64,000 nucleotides of DNA from Coriaria nepalensis (Eukaryota > Streptophyta > Magnoliopsida > Cucurbitales > Coriariaceae): assembly GCA_027186245.1 (NCBI GenBank), contig CP114481.1:4076501-4140500 (forward strand). The letters run 5' to 3'. Positions 1-12,039 of this stretch are shown here, piece after piece (positions within the stretch are counted from its first letter, which is position 1; the number at the start of each line of letters is the position of its first letter). Both the position numbers and the translations under genes were made by a program. The notes under the pieces are model-generated. The model searched no databases and was not told the origin of the DNA. It saw only the letters and a program-made list of their open reading frames with translations.

Positions 1-1285
1 CGCTCTACTAGTTATTTAGCTTATTGAATATTTTTGGAGAAAACATACATAGCTAGTAGGTGCGTTATTTTCTAATTTGACTTTTAAAAGCCTTTTGACA
101 AATATAATATAATAATTTGAACTTTTATAAAACACTGTAATACGAGATATAACTGAAATCCTTATCATATGTAATTAATTACAAAACTTTTAAACAAGAA
201 TGATTTTTTTCCCAAAAAAAATAATAATAAATATATAAGCTTTTCTAAGAGGTTTTTCAAGTCTTTTGCCTTGTCACAAATCTCGTTCATATGTACAATC
301 TCATAAAACTGATATTCTTCATTCACCTGATCTTTAGTCTATAGTTTTACTTTTGTAATTTTCTACAACACAAGGTAAAATATTTGTGAGCTAGAAGCTC
401 AGTAGTATAATGTCTTACTCACATGTATTAATTTTTTAATAATAATTTAAAATTAATGCCTTTATGCTTTATATCCAGCATGCATGATTTCCTATCCTTT
501 TATATGCTTGGGCGTTGAGGATGTTGACGCGGGCATCTCAACTAATATCTAATTTGTGGCTCGCTATGACCATCGCAACGATCCGCTAGGCCATTTTCTT
601 TAGAAGTATATAAGGTTCTTTATGATCGACAATCGATTCTTCTTATGACCAAGCAACACCTCACTTTAATGTTATGCATATGTATGCATATGATCTTTAT
701 TTACTTTAGCATAATATTAACTCATTTTTTATCGGAAGTATGAACATATGTATTTAATCATAGTATATCGAAGCTTATATTATCCTTAAACTATCATACT
801 ATATTACTAGTCATAATTTTATTTTTAGTATGTTAGTAAAATCATTCCATTTTTACTTAACATATTATATAACAATCATAATTCTAATATTAACATTAAC
901 CTTAGCATAATAAATATTATCTTTAATTCATCATACTTATTAACAATTATACTATCCTCAAACCAATATAACAATTAATCAAATAATTTTAGCATCACAA
1001 AAATAACAAACAATCAATATCTATGTATTGTAGTGCGACTATACTTTCAGACCTTTAAAGAGGATTAACAACTTGAAGTTACTAATTCATTTTTTTCCTC
1101 TTTTTTGTTTTCATTCTTTCTCTCTTTTCCTATTTCCTTTCCCCCTCTTCTTTCCTTTCCCTCTCTTCTTTCCTTTTTCTATCCTTCTCTCTCTCACCAC
1201 TCTCACTTGGTTTGCTGATTGTTTCTTTGGCGAGAAGCTTATATAATGGGTGAAAAGGGTTAATTTAATGATAAGTCATTCATTT
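1..1285. other. AT-rich intergenic DNA, possible Ty3/gypsy LTR remnant
   Basis: No coding region is recognised here. The stretch is AT-rich, with a pyrimidine-rich tract at about 1088-1200. It abuts the broken end of a minus-strand gypsy integrase at about 1286, so part of it could be an old gypsy LTR or flanking DNA, but I see no LTR ends, primer-binding site or target duplication that would prove it. Confidence 0.4.
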
Positions 1286-2460
1286 AATGATAAAACTACC
1301 ATCTCAATTTGAAACTATTGATAATGGTACTCCATGCAGTCGGATAATTTCATTCACATAAAGCTCTACTAACTGTTCTAGAGAATACATGCTTCGTATG
1401 GATAATAAATACGTCAATTTGGTTAATCTGTTGAGGATTTCCCAAATTGCATCATGTCCCTTCATCGTTTTGGGAAGTCTGATGATAAAATCCATAGTTA
1501 CTTGTTCCGACTTTCACTCTAAAATCTCAATTGTTTGTAAAGTCTCAGCTGAATGATATGTTCAGCCTTGATTCGCACGCATGTTAGACATTTTCCCACA
1601 CATTGAGCAACATCTTTCTTCATTCCAGTTTACTAGAAGTGCTCTTTCAAATCCTTAGAAATCTTGGTTGCTCCTAGATGTACAAAATATGGAGTTCCAT
1701 ATGCTTCTAAAAGAATCTGGCATCTTATCTTATCATCAGTTGGAACGCACAACCTCCCTTTAAAATTAAGGATCCGATCCTTAGATATTTTAAAGTTAGA
1801 CTGCTAATATTTTTCTTGTTTGATTTTCTTTATTCCTTCATCTAACTCTTGTACACCTTTGATATTTTCAAGTATGGTAGGTTGGAGGGTTAAAGTTAAA
1901 AATCTTCCTATCACCAACTCTATTTTTTTATTATATATATCCTTTTATAATGCCGTTAGTAAGGCGTGTAGTGCAGCAAGGCTAGTTGAGGATTTTCGGC
2001 TTAAAGCGTTAGCTACTTTATTTGCTTTCCCCAGGTGATATCATATTTCACAGTCATAATCTTTGACTAATTGTAACCATCATCTTTGTCTCTTGTTTAA
2101 TTCTTTCTGTGTGAGGAAACAATTCAGGCTCTTATGGTTTGTATAAATTGCACACCGCACTCTATAGAGGTGGTGTCTTCACACTTTTAGGGTAAGTACT
2201 ACAATAGCTAGTTCAAAGTCATGGATTGGGTAGTTCTTTTCAAATTCCTTAAGCTATCGAGAAGCATAAGCGATTACTTTCTCGTTTTGCATCAACATTG
2301 TCCCAAATCCCAATTTAGATGCATCATTACATATTTCGAATCCATTTTCACCCACTGAAATCGTAAGAATAGGAGCACTAGTTAATTTCTCCTGTAACTC
2401 AAAAACATTTCTCAGTTGCTACAGACCATTCAAACTTCTGGTTCTTATGAGTAAGCCTAG
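1286..2460 (-). pseudogene. Ty3/gypsy pol fragment, distal tandem copy (RNase H to integrase core)
   Basis: Minus-strand translation in broken frames gives, in order, the RT tail and RNase H region (about 2460-2040), the linker, and an integrase core ending near 1304. The integrase piece at 1304-1495 reads MDFIIRLP...GHDAIW...LHGVPLSIVS, a typical plant gypsy integrase. The RNase H part shows the usual ASKLG, YASR-like and DLELA-like stretches in translation. Frameshifts and stops occur throughout. The copy ends abruptly at about 1286, just after the SIVS motif, and loses the rest of integrase. It is the second unit of a direct tandem repeat with the copy at about 2461-3745. Confidence 0.8.
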
Positions 2461-3745
2461 TATACCTCTTTTGTAAACTAAAAGTTGTTTTCATTCTCTG
2501 TTAAATTTTCTTGATTACTTCAATAGAGGTTTCAATGAAGTCAGGAGTTGCTAATTTTCTTCCTCTCATTTCATACCAATGCATTGGTGACCTACACGTC
2601 CATCCATATAAAGCTTCATAAGGTGTCATTCAAATAGTTGCTTGGAAACTATTGTTGTAGGAGAACTCTATCAATGACATGTATTGATTCCAAGAACTTT
2701 TAAAGTCTAAGACGCATGCTCATTGTATATCTTCTGACATTCGATGGTTCTTTCTGATTGACCATCCGTTTATGGATGAAAAGCCTTGCTAAATTTCAGC
2801 TTTGTCCATACTGCTCATTGTACACTTTTCTAAAAATTTGAGGTAAACCTACCATCTCGATTTGAAAGTATTGACAATGGTACTCCATGTAGTCGGACAA
2901 TTTCATTCCAGTTTACTAGAAATGCTCTTTCAAATCCTTAGAAGTCTTGGTCGCTCTTAGATGTACAGAATATGGAGTTTCATGTGCTTCTAAAAGAATC
3001 TAGCATCTTATTTTATCGTCAGTTGGAATGCACAAGCTCCCTTTAAAATTAAGGATCCCATGCTTAGATATTTTAAAGTTAGACTACTAATACTTTTATG
3101 TTTCTTGTTTGATTTTCTTTATTCCTTCATTTGACTCTTGTGCACCTTTGATTTCTTCAAGTATGGTAGGTTGGAGGGTTAAAGCTGAAAATTGTCCTAT
3201 CACCAACTCTATTTTTGTATTATATATATCTTTTTGTAATGTCGTTGGTAAGGCATATAGTGCAGCAAGGCTAGTTGAGGATTTTTGGCTAAAAGCGTCA
3301 GCTACTTTATTTGCTTTCCCCAAATGATATCATATTTCACAGTCATAATCTTTGAATAATTCTAACTACCATCTCTGTCTCATGTTTAATTCCTTCTGTG
3401 TGAAGAAATAATTCAGGCTCTTATGGTATATATAATTTTCACATCGCACTCTATAGAGGTAATATCTCCAAACTTTTAGGTTAGCTACTACAGCAGCCAG
3501 TTCCAAGTCATGGGTTGAGTAGTTCTTTTCGAAATCCTTAAGCTACTGAGAAGCATAAGCGATTAGTTTCTCATTTTGCATCAACATTGCCCCTAATCCC
3601 AATTTAGATGCTTCATTACATATTACAAATCCATTTTCATCCTCTCGAATCATAAGAGTAGCAACACTAGTTAATTTCTCCATGAACTGTAAAACCTTTT
3701 TCAGTTGTTACAGACCATTCAAACTTCTAGTTCTTGTGAGTAAGC
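2461..3745 (-). pseudogene. Ty3/gypsy pol fragment, proximal tandem copy with internal deletion
   Basis: This is the same RT tail, RNase H and integrase order as the neighbouring copy, offset by about 1283-1289 bp. The RNase H/linker part includes 3096-3323, with a GKANKVADAFSQKS motif matching the gypsy GKANVVADALSRKS end of RNase H. The integrase C-terminal part at about 2520-2840 reads YNNSFQ...PYEALYGWTCRSP. About 270 bp present in the other copy (1349-1618) is missing at 2902, between two copies of the 7-bp sequence ttcattc. No frame is intact. Confidence 0.8.
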
Positions 3746-4010
3746 TTAGTGTAGCTGTTCTGTTGACTAAGAGTTCTATCCATTCTCTATTTACATATCT
3801 TGATTTCTTCAGTAGAGATTTCAATGAAGTCGGGAGTTGCTAAGTTTCTTTCCCCCATTTCGTACCAATGGATTATTGACCTGCACTTTCATCCATATAA
3901 AGCTTCATAAGGTGTCGTTCGAATAGTTGCTTGGAAATTATTGTTGTAGGAGAACTCTATTAATGACATGTATCGATTCCAAGCACCTTTAAAATCTAAG
4001 AGGCATGTAC
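3746..4010 (-). pseudogene. Ty3/gypsy integrase C-terminal fragment
   Basis: Minus-strand translation shows the integrase tail (YNNNFQ, TTPYEALYG, then the RQKSY-like end). In the minus-strand direction it reads straight into the RT tail (LTHKN, KFEWS) of the next unit, so integrase is followed by RT without gag or protease. This matches the joint between the two downstream copies at about 2460. The fragment is cut at about 4010 by a copia 3' end. Confidence 0.7.
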
Positions 4011-4063
4011 GCAATTTAGGGATAAGGGAGATGCCTCAATTGCTTTAAGGTCAAGTGGGAGTT
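4011..4063 (+). mobile_element. Ty1/copia 3' internal end with polypurine tract
   Basis: The stretch translates in the plus direction as the usual copia tail (FRDKGDASIALRSSGS) and carries the polypurine tract aagtgggag at 4053-4061. A TGTTGGG LTR start follows at 4064. The rest of this copia element is absent upstream, where gypsy sequence begins. Confidence 0.65.
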
Positions 4064-5890
4064 TGTTGGGCATGGTATCCTGAAAGCATGTAATGAGTAT
4101 TATTTTAATGAAATTAATAAAAGTGACATTTTTCTATATAATTATTGTGAATGTATTATTATCAAATAATATAAATAAATATCACAAAATTCTAAATTCA
4201 TTAATGTGACTATAATCTTGTATTAGTATGAGATAATTATGATTATAGATAATGAATTAAATTGTCCATAACATATTAAAGTATGAAATCTTTAATATAG
4301 TGGTAACTAGTACGGTCCACTAGCATTATGAATGCATGTGATTTAGATCCGGATCAGTGATGTAGATAAACATCTTAGTGGAGGTTCCTTATTATAATTA
4401 GATTATATAGGACATGACTCGATATGAATTAATTCTTTTTTAAAATACTATTTACCATAACGAATTAAATTTATATCAATCGATGATTATATGCAGATCA
4501 ATCTAAATCCTGAGTAGTCACGAATTCTTGTTTATTTCAAATGGATCTTTTGATTCACTTGGCACGGTTTGTTTGTATCTCAGACTAAAGAGTTTTGTTT
4601 TGGAGATTTATTGAGATAAGTGGCTGAGAACATGATTTACATATATGAAATCTAAACCTTTTTCATAGAAGATTGTATATTGGTTCCCTTAAAGGTTAAT
4701 TCTGAAACTGAATGGTTTTGAGTTCAAATTTATAATCAAGTTATAAATTGACCATTTACTAGTGAATTAATAGTACTTAAGGATAAAGAGATAAATAGAG
4801 GGGTAAAACAGTAAATTTGACCATTTCTAATTATAAATCAATTTTTGGAGGATTGAATGCATGAAATGATTATATCAATGGACTACTAGAGATAGCTCAG
4901 TAAATATGTTCTATAATTGCAAGAGTGCACTCTTATATTTTTAGTGAAATAATATTGTGATTAATAAATTAAGATTTATTAGATCAAAAAGTTTGATTAA
5001 TAATATAATATATTGGTCCCCATGTCACCTCTATATTGGTAAGAATGACAAATATTGAAAAAGAACTTATTTGGAAGAAAATAGTTTTTTGAAGTAAATT
5101 CGTAATTATGAGATAATTAATATTAATTAATTAATTAAAAAATATATTTAAATGGTGAAATTCAAAATTATTTAATTAAATAATAATATATTTGGTTTTG
5201 AATTGAATATATTATATATAATATTAAATTGATATGAGATATTAATTTAATATTAAGATTAGATAAGTCAAATTTAGATTAGTTTGAGAAAATAATTTAA
5301 AATTCAAATAAAATATGTTTTTAATTTAAAATAGATGAGATTCTATTTTAAATCATATTTGAATTGGTTTGACTAAATTAAATGTATTATCAAAAAGGTG
5401 ATATAATTTAAAATAAATAAGATTTTATTTTATAAGATTTGATCTTATCAAATATATTATTAAACTAATGATGTGATTTAAAATAGATAAAACTTTTTTT
5501 TTTAATGTACGGTTGATATAATTATGGTAATTTTGGGTTAGCAATTTGTTCAATTTTCTTTCTTTAGATTTATGTAAGCCAATTTGTGGCGCATGATTTT
5601 TTGTATAATTTTTCCATTATTTTTAAAGTTTCGCGCGACAAGGGGAAGAAGAAAAAATGAGACGAACCAGATGGGCGACAACTAGCATAGGGGCAGCGGT
5701 GCCACTGCGAGCAGCTAGTTGCATGAACTGTATTGCGGCACGGCCATGAACAGCAGCTGCGGGATTTTTCCCGCGGTTTGAGTTTGACTCGTAGGTTTGA
5801 GAACGTCTCAAAGTTAATTTGAAATTAATATAACCGATCATAAGGCAATATATTGATTGTTAAATTGATTTATCGTGGTTTAGTAATAAA
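4064..5890 (+). mobile_element. Ty1/copia-type long LTR (approximate right end)
   Basis: It starts with TGTTGG directly after a polypurine tract and runs through AT-rich sequence to a gag start at 6006, so the LTR lies between. The right end is uncertain because I could not find a clear primer-binding site. The part at about 5507-5800, containing a gaagaagaaaa tract, is repeated in diverged form at 63568-63860. There is no coding content. Confidence 0.5.
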
Positions 5891-6005
5891 TAATTTTATG
5901 TATTTTAATTATTGCATTCATGCATCATATTTACTATTCCAAAATATTGATATTTATTTCAATTATAATGAATTATATATGTTTTATTTAATTTTGGCAA
6001 TCAAT

Positions 6006-6240
6006 ATGTTTCCGATCAATAATCTCGTTACTGCATTACTAAATGAATACAAATTAACTGGTGATAATTTTATGAGATATAAATCAAACTAAACATAATA
6101 TTAATATGCGAAAACCATAAGTTTGTCTTGTCCAAGAAATGTCCAGAAGGGACCTCTGCCAATGCTGCCCATAATGTATGGAAAAAGTATTACAATTAGA
6201 TCCAATCCAATTTGTATTTACATATAAAAATAATACAATT
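6006..6240 (+). pseudogene. Ty1/copia gag N-terminal fragment
   Basis: The ATG at 6006 opens MFPINNLVTALLNEYKLTGDNF...YKSN, which matches copia gag N-termini of the LNKLTGDNYxxWKSN type. A stop follows at about 6090. Out of frame, further gag-like sequence (LCQCCP) continues to about 6240 and then is lost. This is a short broken 5' end of an element whose LTR lies just upstream. Confidence 0.55.
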
Positions 6241-7189
6241 GTTTAAAAATATATTATCTCTTGCTAGTTATAAGTAATCGTTGTTTGGAAACTATTCAAA
6301 CCATATGCATATCACGTTTCTCTTTTTATTTATTAATTTCTCTATGAGTGTAGTTACCTAAGTTTTACAGGTGCAATAGTGCAACATTATTTAATTAATG
6401 CTTATTGTTTTACATGTGCAAAGTAATGCAACGACCGATCCTATTCAAACTGTTACTTTATATAATCAAAGAACCTCAAGTCGAGAACTCGGGAATTTTT
6501 TTCTTTTAATTATAAGATCCTAAAAAACCATCTTGCTCTAATAAAACTATTTCTTCCAAGTTTTCAGAATTCTTGTCATGGAAAAGGGTTTCTATACTTG
6601 TAGCAAAAACTCTTTATATTTTAAGAAAGCAATTATAAAATTTACCACCAAAAGTGAGAGTAAATTGAGCAAGTTCAAAATATTCATAAGGCTTTTTAAA
6701 AAATATAGGTCGAGTTCTTGCGATATACTAAAAATATATATAAACATAAATTATTTACAATATCAAGCAAAAATTGTCAGTGTGGCTCAATCCTTATACT
6801 ATTACTATCTTTGTGAAGATCGCACTATCTTGGTAAGTTTATCAAGAAAACTAGATTAGTTACTTACCCATAATGCTTATAGCATGGAAAGTATGAAATG
6901 AGATTTCGCTCAGCAAAATAGAAACATGTAATCAAACAAAATAGTTGTAGAAAAGAATGTAAGTCATTGATGCTTCATTTATCAGGACTTAAAGTCTATT
7001 TTCAAAAAGTATGATCTAATATATGAATCAAACGACCACTCAAGATCTTGAGCTGTATGTTATGTGATTCACATTGGAAATGTATCAGTTCATAATCTCT
7101 AAACCATAAATCATATAGAAATTGACTTAGAGAAAGAAGAGAGGAAAGCCTTATAGCTAGCCAACACCTCATAAACCAGATGATTTTCC
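6241..7189. other. No recognisable gene
   Basis: Short open frames occur, such as 6578-6859 on the plus strand, but none resembles a known family and composition is strongly AT-rich. Probably decayed retrotransposon or intergenic DNA. Confidence 0.4.
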
Positions 7190-9052
7190 ACACTTTCTCC
7201 TTTCTACCGCCACCGCTCCTCCTTGCTTGAATCCAAAACTGTCAACCAGTCTTTAATTGTATCCACAAGAATGATAACTCAAGGGTTTTTTCTATCTTTA
7301 ATTATCATCTCATATTTATCAAATTTTTTGGAAATGATTTAATTTAGAGAAAAAAAATGAACAAAAAACTCTCCCTATTTTCTCTCCCCTCATGGGCTGC
7401 AAGGGTGTTCAAATAAAATCCCTTTGGATTTTCTAATATTCCTTTTATAAAGAGCATTAAACTTGAGCCCTAAGCCCAAGTGACTTCTAAAGCCTAAAAC
7501 TCATTAAATATCTGTTTGGATTTCTTTGACTTTTTAATTTCAGAATTTTTGAAAATTTTAAATAATAATAATTTCAAAAATAAATTTCTACTTTAATAAA
7601 AATCGGACCTTTATTTTGGACTTTTCTCATGGGCTCAATTTGGCCTATTAACAATTTCATGTCTAACCAGATTTTTCCTTTGACCAAAAAAGTTTGTTTG
7701 ACCTTATATATATTAAATCTCTATATAATAAATATGTGAGTCAATTTAATATTTTTCTAATTAAGTATTTAATTTCGAATTAAATTTAAATAATATTTTT
7801 GATATACTAGTAATACGGGTATAATCTAAACTTAACAAATTAAACAAATTAATAATTCAAGTCTTAAATCAAATTTTCTAAGAACGAGTCAAATTTTTCA
7901 AGATTAGATCTCTAATATTTGATCCAGTCATTCTTTATGTGTGTGACCCAATCCATTTTACATTATGTCGGTAGGTGGGCCCACAACAACTTATGAATTT
8001 GATTCATCTTCACAAATGAATTGTCTTAATCTTAAAATATATATTATGTCAAATAGTTAATTCAATCATCATACATACTAAATTAATTTTAAACTATTGG
8101 ACCCACATTGGCCTCTAGCATGAAAAGTTTACTAAACCTTACAAAGAACTTGTAGTGACTATTAACGTACCAAAATATCCTTCAATCTATGCCAAATCCC
8201 ATTAGATATAGGGTATGGTTTAACTGTTAAAGCTCAATAAATTTGACCATATAAATCATATGACCCCTTATGCAACTTAGACAATGAATCTATAGAAACT
8301 TCCTTTCCAACTATTCTACTTTGTAAAAATTCCTTGTTGCATAAGAAACATCACTCATAGGACTTATCATCTTGATGATGAGGTGATAGATCCCATTTTA
8401 TCATCCTACAGACTGCAGATATTTAAACAGATGTCTAATGGTTCATCCTTTTAGTGATATTTGGTTAAAGCTATGTGGAATGATATCAAAAAATGATATC
8501 TTATATATCGGTGTTGTGGTGATTTCAGGTATGAGAATCACTAGTATTATAGTTACCTGACAAGTCTCATTAACAACTATTATCATTATCATTGATATTT
8601 GTCGAGTGATCACATTTAGTGATTAATCTTTTATTAATCATCTGCATGTCTATTCCGGTATTCATCAATACCAGTATTCACCAATAACAATATTCACCAA
8701 TAACAATATTCACAAATACCAGTATTCACATTATCCTTTTATGACAATCTTATAACTATGAACTATTTGGATCTTAGGCTTATAGCTTCTTAGGTCTCAC
8801 CAAACATGGTCCTAAAAGCATTATCTAAGAACTGGGTATCTATCATGCCAAATATATCTAAACATACATTAATGCAACTTTATTATTTCCAACAATATAA
8901 TAAATAACTAATAGATATATTAATTGCTCAAATAATAAATACAAAACATTTTTAAGTATTGATAATGTTTACATTAAATACTAAATCTCATAAATATATG
9001 ACAAGATCGGATATATCCGAGTGGCTTGACAGACATACACTTTCAAAAAATG
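7190..9052 (-). mobile_element. Copia-type LTR, copy 1 (approximate ends)
   Basis: Read on the minus strand, a TGTTGGAAATAAT start lies at 8894. A TATA-like CTTTATAAAAGG follows near 7455-7440, and then a transcribed-looking region with GCAGCCCATGAGG. This layout (U3, TATA, R/U5) is that of a long LTR. Related minus-strand copies lie at 18.4-19.9 kb and 21.0-22.2 kb. The sequence shared with the 22-kb copy continues past 8894 to about 9052, ending in actttcaaaa, so the true 5' boundary is not settled. Confidence 0.5.
8651..8730. repeat. 16-bp minisatellite, four units plus a degenerate one
   Basis: Units of aataccagtattcacc and its variant aataacaatattcacc start at 8667, 8683, 8699 and 8715. 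A poorer unit occupies 8651-8666. The repeat lies inside the LTR-like sequence. Confidence 0.85.
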
Positions 9053-10729
9053 CTTATGATGCCTCACCACATAATACTTACTAAGTCCTTATGACTTATG
9101 CATATTTGTTTCTTTTCTCATTCTTTATACATTCTTGTTACTTTCTTAACCATGTTACATACTAGATGTATGCACGACTAATAGAAAGGCGGGTGAGTGA
9201 CCCGGTTCGAACTTAACCAAGGTCTTTCATGGTGCACTATAGTTTAGCATATCTTATCATTATCCTCTCTTTATTGGGCCTTCAAGAGATTAATACGATA
9301 CTTTACTTTTCAATCTTATTTCTCTTTTATTCTACATGTACCTCTTAATCTCCGTAACATAGCTACGAGGTAATTTGCATAGTTCATGTATGAGCATATG
9401 TTGTTGTGGAATTCATATAAGCCAAAACTAATAGCCAATTTAACACTTATTATTGTCAATCAATTCACGATAACTAAATAAAGTAACATTAACATCATTG
9501 CAAATAATCATACAACCGCTAATTAAATTCTTGAAAACTGATTCTATATTATAAGTGAGGTTCATACTTACCCGAGATTCAAGTTTTTGTAAAGGAGTTT
9601 TCTAAAAAATCTTTCAAATATCCGGCCAGTTGCTAACCTATCCAAGAACACACATTTCTTAATGAAACCTTACTTGAAAACATGAGTTTTAATTAAGTAT
9701 TTCGAACCAATTTATAATCTTTTACTAATGACTATTTTATTACTATACTCTTATTTAAGTAGACAATGCCGCAACTCAAAGTAAACGAGGACTATTTAAT
9801 ATTGACACCAATTTAATCTCCTTTGCTACTCAATACCCTTTAACCCATCTTAATTGATTTCCTAAACTTAATTAATTCTATCATAAGTGTAGGACATCTT
9901 GATAGCCATTTTCACGTAATAACACTTTATTATGTTTCCTACATTTCTCTAACCCCTTTTATAGTTTTTGTTTTTGAATTACCAGATTATTTAGCAAGTT
10001 GCAGGAATTAACATGCTATCACAATTTCCTTTTACCGTGAAACTAACTAACCCTTACAATCTCCATCCACACATATATATATATATATATATTATACTCA
10101 TTTTATACAATCTTAATCTCTATGAAATACAGTTGGAAGCTATCAATTCACCTAGATTTGCTTATTCGATAATTTATCTACGTAATGTAAAAGAAATGAG
10201 AGTTGAGACTTAATCTAGGTAATCATTCCTCTAATTTTAAGATCCTTCATTGATACTAATTTTGTTCCCGGAGATTGAAAACCAAATAAATGGAAAGCAT
10301 TCCAAGGAATGGAAAGATTGAGCAAGATTATTCAAGAACTTGTGGGTAATCTTTGAGCTTTCTTCTCCGTGTTCTTGGAGGAGGTAGAACACCAATTACT
10401 TCTTTTAAGTTTTTTATTTTGATTTTATTATTTTGATTTTGATTTTTTAAAAATATTTTAGTTATAGCAAAAGTCTCTAAAGATTGAACACTTCCTAGAG
10501 AGGCAAAATTGTACACGTTTAATGTCAATCATGCTTATTTATGAGCTAATTTAGGTGTCAATTTTGTAAGCAAAGGTGGCATAATTTTTTGGCCTTAGTA
10601 ATTAGTAACATGTTACATGTCATAGTAGGCATATGTGGCATAAATTTATTCCCCCTTCCTTTGACTAAACTATAATTTACAATGAAGTAGTTAAATATGG
10701 CAAATGATAAATTAAGCATGGCCCAACTT
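9053..10729. other. Gene-poor AT-rich DNA, possible gypsy LTR remnant
   Basis: No coding region is supported. The opening stretch (cataatacttactaagtcc and following) resembles the kind of sequence found in gypsy LTRs read backwards, but I could not define ends. A short (AT)n run lies at 10073-10092. Confidence 0.35.
10073..10092. repeat. (AT)10 microsatellite
   Basis: Ten AT dinucleotides in a row within gene-poor sequence. Confidence 0.9.
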
Positions 10730-11260
10730 AGCGACAAGGAGTTGTCGTTCTATGCTAAAAGGTAGTACAACGTTGAGAAAAGGAGAAGGAACTTACAAGT
10801 AAGAGTTGCTACTTTAGTTGTATAAATTAATATTTTGTAGTCGTCTTTGGACATAATCTTAAATTTAAAGGATTATTATTATGTATTTATTATGATTAGA
10901 AATATTGTTTCTATTTATAACGATGGTTTTTTCTTTTTCATCAAGAATAATATTTTTAATTTTTCTTTGAATGAATTCATTTTATGCAAAGGTTTCCTTA
11001 AATAATAATGTATATATTTTAAATTTAAGAAATGAAGCATGCCTCGATATCTAACGTACCAAAAAGAGAAATGTTGATTATAACAACACATATATATGAC
11101 ATTGTCGTTTACGTCATGCAAATAAAATGAGAATTTATAAGTTGCATAATGATGTATATTTAGATCCATTTGATTTGGAATCAATGCTAACTTATAAATC
11201 TTTTTTATTGGAAAAAATGATCAAATCTCTATTTAGTGGAACTCGAGAGAGATAAACCAA
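10730..11260 (+). pseudogene. Ty1/copia protease to pre-integrase region, decayed
   Basis: Plus-strand translation across several frames gives the copia segment between protease and integrase: a YYYVF...IVSIYNDGF core, FIKNN, and a region matching LGHINEKRIxKL in collinear order with the fragment at 22.2-23.1 kb. Stops and frameshifts are frequent. It leads directly into the integrase region. No gag or 5' LTR in this orientation could be recognised upstream. Confidence 0.6.
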
Positions 11261-11941
11261 GTTGCTAGCCTTTATACATACCGATGTATGTAGGCGCCCA
11301 TCAACAACTACCAGAGGTGATTATTCGTACTTCATAACATTCACTAATGATCTCTCTAGATTTGGCTACATTTATCTTATGAAGTACAAAAATAACTAAG
11401 TAAAAGTATTAAGATACATTAATTAGATCAAGGTAATCAATACTTGAGCCATGAGTTTCTTGACTATCTCAAAGAGAACGGTACTATTTCATAATAGACT
11501 CAGAATGCCGCAATCTAATGGCATGTCTAAAAGAAAAAATTGATCCTTATTAGATATGGTTCGATCCATGATGAGTTTTACTAATATACCTTTTTTTTTT
11601 TCTAAGGACACACCCTAGAAACTTCCACATGTGTTTTAAGTAGGATTTCATAAAATTTCATTGCTTCGGCACTGTATGAGATATAGAAAGGAAGAAAAGT
11701 AACTTTGAGCCATTTACAAATAAAGGGATGCATTGCTTATGTAAAGAAACGAGAAACCGAAAAATTAGAGGCAAGGTCTGACATATGTTATTTTGTGGGA
11801 TATCTAAAGGAAACGAGAGGATACTACTTCTATTATCTCATAGAACAAAAGGTGTTTGTAACCAAACCTGCCACCTTCTTAAAGGTGGAATTTCTTTCTA
11901 AAAGAAATAGTGGGAGTAGAATTGTACTCGATGAAGTTTAG
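11261..11941 (+). pseudogene. Ty1/copia integrase, decayed
   Basis: Translation begins IHTDVC, followed by GDYSYFITFTNDLSRFGYIYLMK, split here by frame changes. It continues with PRMPQSNGMS and LLDMVRSMMSFTN. This is the copia integrase order (HTDVCGP, DDYSRYGYIYLM, TPQWNGVSERRN). A continuous frame at 11705-11941 covers the C-terminal GCIAYVKK...GY...YFY part. Catalytic residues sit in broken frames. Confidence 0.8.
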
Positions 11942-12039
11942 AATACATAAAATAATGATCAAACCAAAAATCCTAGAACTTCACAGCTTTTGACTAAGGT
12001 ACCTCCTTGTGAGGATACTGTGAGACCTCTGAGTGTGCA

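Larger units (their letters stand above)
1286..4010 (-). repeat. Tandem direct repeat of gypsy pol (period about 1.28 kb)
   Basis: Matching landmarks lie about 1.28-1.29 kb apart: tactaga at 1631 and 2914, ttcttRtgag at 2442 and 3731, and two closely similar ORF shadows on the plus strand. The repeat joint fuses integrase C-terminus to RT C-terminal half. One and a half units plus an integrase tail are present. Confidence 0.8.

Noticed and set aside
6578..6859. 93-codon plus-strand frame
   Set aside because: AT-rich, Lys/Tyr/Ile-rich translation with no motif; the length is unremarkable for this composition.
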